A stretch of 64,000 nt of DNA, from contig NZ_JQKH01000005.1 of NCBI RefSeq assembly GCF_000745955.1, positions 1 to 64,000 of the forward strand, in the 5' to 3' direction. The first letter of the stretch is position 1. Every line of letters starts with the position of its first letter. The notes beneath the pieces were generated by a model. That model saw nothing but the letters and a program-made list of their open reading frames with translations, did not search any database and was not told the DNA's origin. Positions 61,474 to 64,000 of this stretch are shown here, piece by piece. This DNA is from Alysiella crassa DSM 2578 (GTDB lineage: Bacteria > Pseudomonadota > Gammaproteobacteria > Burkholderiales > Neisseriaceae). The translations under genes and the position numbers were made by a program.

Positions 61474-62646
61474 TTACCGATTAAAGGTATTTCGTGTTGT
61501 GGCGATACCGCTAACTGTTGGAATAATTTGCGATAAAACACGATTCCAACGCGTGATTGGTGCGGCAGTTACATACACCACATCGCTGGGTTTCAATTTA
61601 AATTGTGTACCCAAAGCGTAGGCGGTCGCGTCTTTCAAATTTAATTGGTAAATGTGAATGTCTTTGCCGTCCATATAATGACGTGGCTGGTTGCGGAACA
61701 CAAATACGCCTGTAGCATTGGCATAGTTTTGGTTCATGCCTTCGGCTTTGGCAAGGGCTTCAGTTAGATTTAAGCCATTGTTATCCAAAGTTAAAACGGT
61801 TTGTCTGCCCACTTCACCCAACACATAAACTTGTACATCGGCACGGGTTGGCACGAATACAATATCGCCATTTTGCAATAATTGATTTTGCGCCATGTCG
61901 CCGCGTTGCAATAAATCTTGTAAAGACAAAGTAATGTCGCGCCCATTGCGTGTGAGTTTTACATTGGTAGTGTCGGCTGCTTCAGTCAAGCCGCCTGCCA
62001 AACTGACTGCGTCCAATAGGGTTAATGGTACGTCATTGAGTGGGAAACGTCCGCTTTGTTTAACTGAACCGTTTACCGAAATGCTTTGTGAACGGTATTG
62101 CGAAATGCTGACGTCAATTTGTGGATTTTTATAGTATTTTGCCAATCTTTGTGTCAAAACTTTTTGGATTTCAGGCAGACTTTTGCCACGTGCTTGGATT
62201 TTGCCTGCTAAAGGGTAGAAAATATGCCCCGATTCGTCCACTGTAATGCCATTGCTGGTGCTGTTGCTCACGACTTGTTGATAAGTATTGAAATCGGGTT
62301 GATTGAAAATTTTCACCAGCAGTACATCGCCCACGCCCAAACGGTAACGGTAATTGCGTTTTTGTGCGTCCAAAGCGGGGTTGCTGCGTGAACGGGCTTC
62401 GGGTTCATTTAGTTGGTGCAGTAAGGATAAGCTGATGGGATAAATGGCTGCACGACGGTTGAGTTCGGCTTCGCTTAATTCTTGGGTGTTGTTTTCGTCT
62501 GAATAAACAATGTCTTTATTTTTGGTATTGACTGTGCTACCTGGAATCATATTGGTAATGCGATTGCCAATATTATCGCGTGTAACACCTGCACAGCCAG
62601 TTAGCAAGATGGCTGTCAGCAAAATAGGAAAGAATTTGGTTTTCAT
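61474..62646 (-). CDS. wza: Polysaccharide export outer-membrane lipoprotein
   Basis: 390 residues. Lipoprotein signal FFPILLTAILLTGCAG (Cys18). Then a Poly_export domain (YRLGVGDVLLVKIFNQPDF, about 101-119; GHIFYPLAGKIQARGKSLPEIQKVL) and two SLBB domains (VNGSVKQSGRFPLNDVPLTLLDAVSLAGGLTEAAD; VYVLGEVGRQTVLTLDNNGLNLTEALAKAEG). The C-terminus should form the helical outer-membrane pore. It starts the wza-wzb-wzc series for group 1-type polysaccharide export. The leader (62647-62807) is AT-rich with a DUS near 62733. Confidence 0.95.
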   Translation of the reverse strand: MKTKFFPILLTAILLTGCAGVTRDNIGNRITNMIPGSTVNTKNKDIVYSDENNTQELSEAELNRRAAIYPISLSLLHQLNEPEARSRSNPALDAQKRNYRYRLGVGDVLLVKIFNQPDFNTYQQVVSNSTSNGITVDESGHIFYPLAGKIQARGKSLPEIQKVLTQRLAKYYKNPQIDVSISQYRSQSISVNGSVKQSGRFPLNDVPLTLLDAVSLAGGLTEAADTTNVKLTRNGRDITLSLQDLLQRGDMAQNQLLQNGDIVFVPTRADVQVYVLGEVGRQTVLTLDNNGLNLTEALAKAEGMNQNYANATGVFVFRNQPRHYMDGKDIHIYQLNLKDATAYALGTQFKLKPSDVVYVTAAPITRWNRVLSQIIPTVSGIATTRNTFNR

Positions 62647-62807
62647 AATGATTTATAAAATAATATTTTAAATTAATTGTGTCGGATTTTAGCATTAAAC
62701 ATGTATTTTAGCACGAATTACGCATATTTTTAGGCAGCCTGAATGTAAAATTAGCCCATAATCATAGGGTTAATATGATGAAGGGCTAATTGAGGGCTCT
62801 TATTTCA

Positions 62808-64000
62808 TTATTTGAAACGATAGCTAATGGAAGCATTGATATTGCGACCTTGACCGTAGTAGCAGTAGGTATCACAGCCAGCCACATAGCGGCGGTTGCT
62901 GACATTATCCACATTCACTTGCGCTGACCAATTTTGTGCGAAATCATAACTCGCCATCAAATCAAACACGGTGGCAGACGGCACTTTGATAGATGGGTAC
63001 ACCGCAAAATTTTTCGCGCCCACACTTTGCCCCACATAACGCACACCACCACCAACGGTTAAACCGTTCAGGCTGCCTGAATGAAATGAGTAGCTGCCAC
63101 GCAATGCCGCCGTGTGTTTGGGGAGTAGCGGATTGCGCACATCGCCTGTGGTGGTTTGGGTAACCGAATTCAAATAAGTGTATGCCAAACCTGCTTTAAT
63201 GTTGTCGTTAATATTCAGGCTGCCTTGAATTTCCGCGCCTTTGCGAACCACGTCATCGCTATTGCTCACGGTTGCGCCCACGCCATTGCTCATCAATGCG
63301 CCTTTGTCTTTGGCGCGGAACGCCGCCACCGATAATTGACCATCAAATTGGGTTGGCAAATATTTCACGCCAATTTCGGTTTGTTTTGTGATATTCGGGT
63401 CGTACAATTTTTGTGTGCCAGACAAACCTGTTGGTACATGGAAACTTTCATTGTAACTAATGTATGGATTCAAACCAAACGGCATTTGATACATCAATGA
63501 GCCAGAATAAGACGTGTGATTGGTTTTCACTTTTTGCGTACTCGTATGCTCTTCATTTTTCGTACGGTCATGGCGCACGCCTAAACCCACCACGAAATTT
63601 TTGTTAATACGCGCCTGATTTTGTAAATAAAAACCCAATTGTTGTGCATCAATATTTACTTTGGTTGCGGCAGACACATTTTGTGTTTGACCGTGTGCGG
63701 CGGCGATATTTTGTAAATTCACAGAGCTGGTTGTGCCAAACAGTGTGTATAAAGCGTCAGCTTTTTGTTTACGATAATCTATGCCACCCACCAAGGTATT
63801 GTCCAACCAATTGTTTTTCAATTTCCAAGTTAAACGGTTGTCAAAACTGTGGGTTTTTGCTGTGCCATCGTTAAACACCACGCCACGCGACAAAATATAA
63901 CCCGCTTGACTGGCAGGAATCGGATTCCAAGCCGCGTCATAAGCCGATGGATAGGCGTATGAGCCACGATGATAATTGTCCACATGATTGAAACGGTAGC
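62808..64000 (-). CDS. TonB-dependent siderophore receptor, 3' part only
   Basis: The frame is open at the window edge, so 397 codons of the C-terminus are visible and the plug domain lies outside. The barrel has alternating strands, with FVVGLGVRHDRTKNEEH, GLNPYISYNESFHVPTG, LYDPNITKQTEIGVKYLPTQFDGQLSVAAF and the typical close VNVDNVSNRRYVAGCDTYCYYGQGRNINASISYRFK. The CxxYCYYG pattern is found in hydroxamate (ferrichrome/FhuE-type) receptors. It may work with the dispersed binding protein (8560) and ATPase (38470). Confidence 0.93.
   Translation of the reverse strand, partial: YRFNHVDNYHRGSYAYPSAYDAAWNPIPASQAGYILSRGVVFNDGTAKTHSFDNRLTWKLKNNWLDNTLVGGIDYRKQKADALYTLFGTTSSVNLQNIAAAHGQTQNVSAATKVNIDAQQLGFYLQNQARINKNFVVGLGVRHDRTKNEEHTSTQKVKTNHTSYSGSLMYQMPFGLNPYISYNESFHVPTGLSGTQKLYDPNITKQTEIGVKYLPTQFDGQLSVAAFRAKDKGALMSNGVGATVSNSDDVVRKGAEIQGSLNINDNIKAGLAYTYLNSVTQTTTGDVRNPLLPKHTAALRGSYSFHSGSLNGLTVGGGVRYVGQSVGAKNFAVYPSIKVPSATVFDLMASYDFAQNWSAQVNVDNVSNRRYVAGCDTYCYYGQGRNINASISYRFK

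Overview
The window looks like a chromosomal segment of a Neisseriaceae bacterium. The strongest sign is the very dense 12-mer AGGCAGCCTGAA and its alternative AGGCTGCCTGAA. These match the DNA uptake sequence (DUS) dialects described for the Kingella and Simonsiella groups, not the GCCGTCTGAA core of Neisseria proper. Gene content and order agree: dnaB is followed by five minor-pilin genes (pilHIJKX order), lptE overlaps holA, and Correia-like (CREE-like) small inverted-repeat elements are present. Kingella, Simonsiella, Alysiella or a relative are all possible and I cannot choose between them. No rRNA, tRNA or CRISPR array was seen.

Layout. 0-8.3 kb: a Ter-type stress island. Two terD genes and terC are on the minus strand. 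Divergent from them is an operon of a vWA protein, a third terD, a second vWA protein, a PP2C phosphatase and a kinase-like protein (the TerY-P arrangement). 8.5-13.7 kb: a hydroxamate-type siderophore binding protein, the kdsB operon, a NitT/TauT-type ABC permease and two uncharacterised genes. 13.9-21.9 kb: a DASS anion transporter, an Lrp regulator, an MBL hydrolase with an isochorismatase, the binding protein and ATPase that probably partner the distant permease, an SMR transporter and metX. 22-26 kb: a decaying accessory patch with two Correia-like elements, a DUF4143 ATPase and a SWIM/SNF2-associated pseudogene carrying three in-frame stops. 26-42 kb: mostly housekeeping (Dyp peroxidase, fxsA, aroC, nlpD-like, mltG, bolA family, pgeF, a PLD-type cardiolipin synthase, EamA, msrAB, lpxK, a siderophore ABC ATPase, dut, dnaB). 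42-49 kb: the minor-pilin operon, a small EamA protein and an autotransporter. 49.2-50.7 kb: an IS605-type element with full-length tnpB, a likely omega-RNA region and only a stub of tnpA. 50.7-64 kb: a glycosyltransferase, DUF454 and DUF1415, lptE-holA, cca, pqiA, wza-wzb-wzc and the 3' part of a TonB-dependent receptor.

The intergenic DNA is itself structured. Many spacers are bounded by DUS copies followed by an inverted ACACGACAA-like arm. These enclose interchangeable palindromic cores, either a GTAGGGTGCG type or a CCCCTCCCC type. A second set of about 104-109 bp Correia-like elements shares one core but has two different terminal repeats. Opposed DUS pairs form the apparent terminators of many genes. 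DUS copies also lie inside genes, where they encode recurrent peptides (FRLPE, FRQPE, SGSLK, SGCLK, QAA-stop).

Functional links: terD, terC, the vWA proteins, the phosphatase and the kinase probably form one envelope or metal stress-sensing module. The siderophore binding protein (8.6 kb), ATPase (38.5 kb) and receptor (62.8 kb) may be scattered parts of one uptake route. kdsB, lpxK and lptE serve lipopolysaccharide assembly. wza/wzb/wzc form a polysaccharide export and control set without glycosyltransferases nearby.
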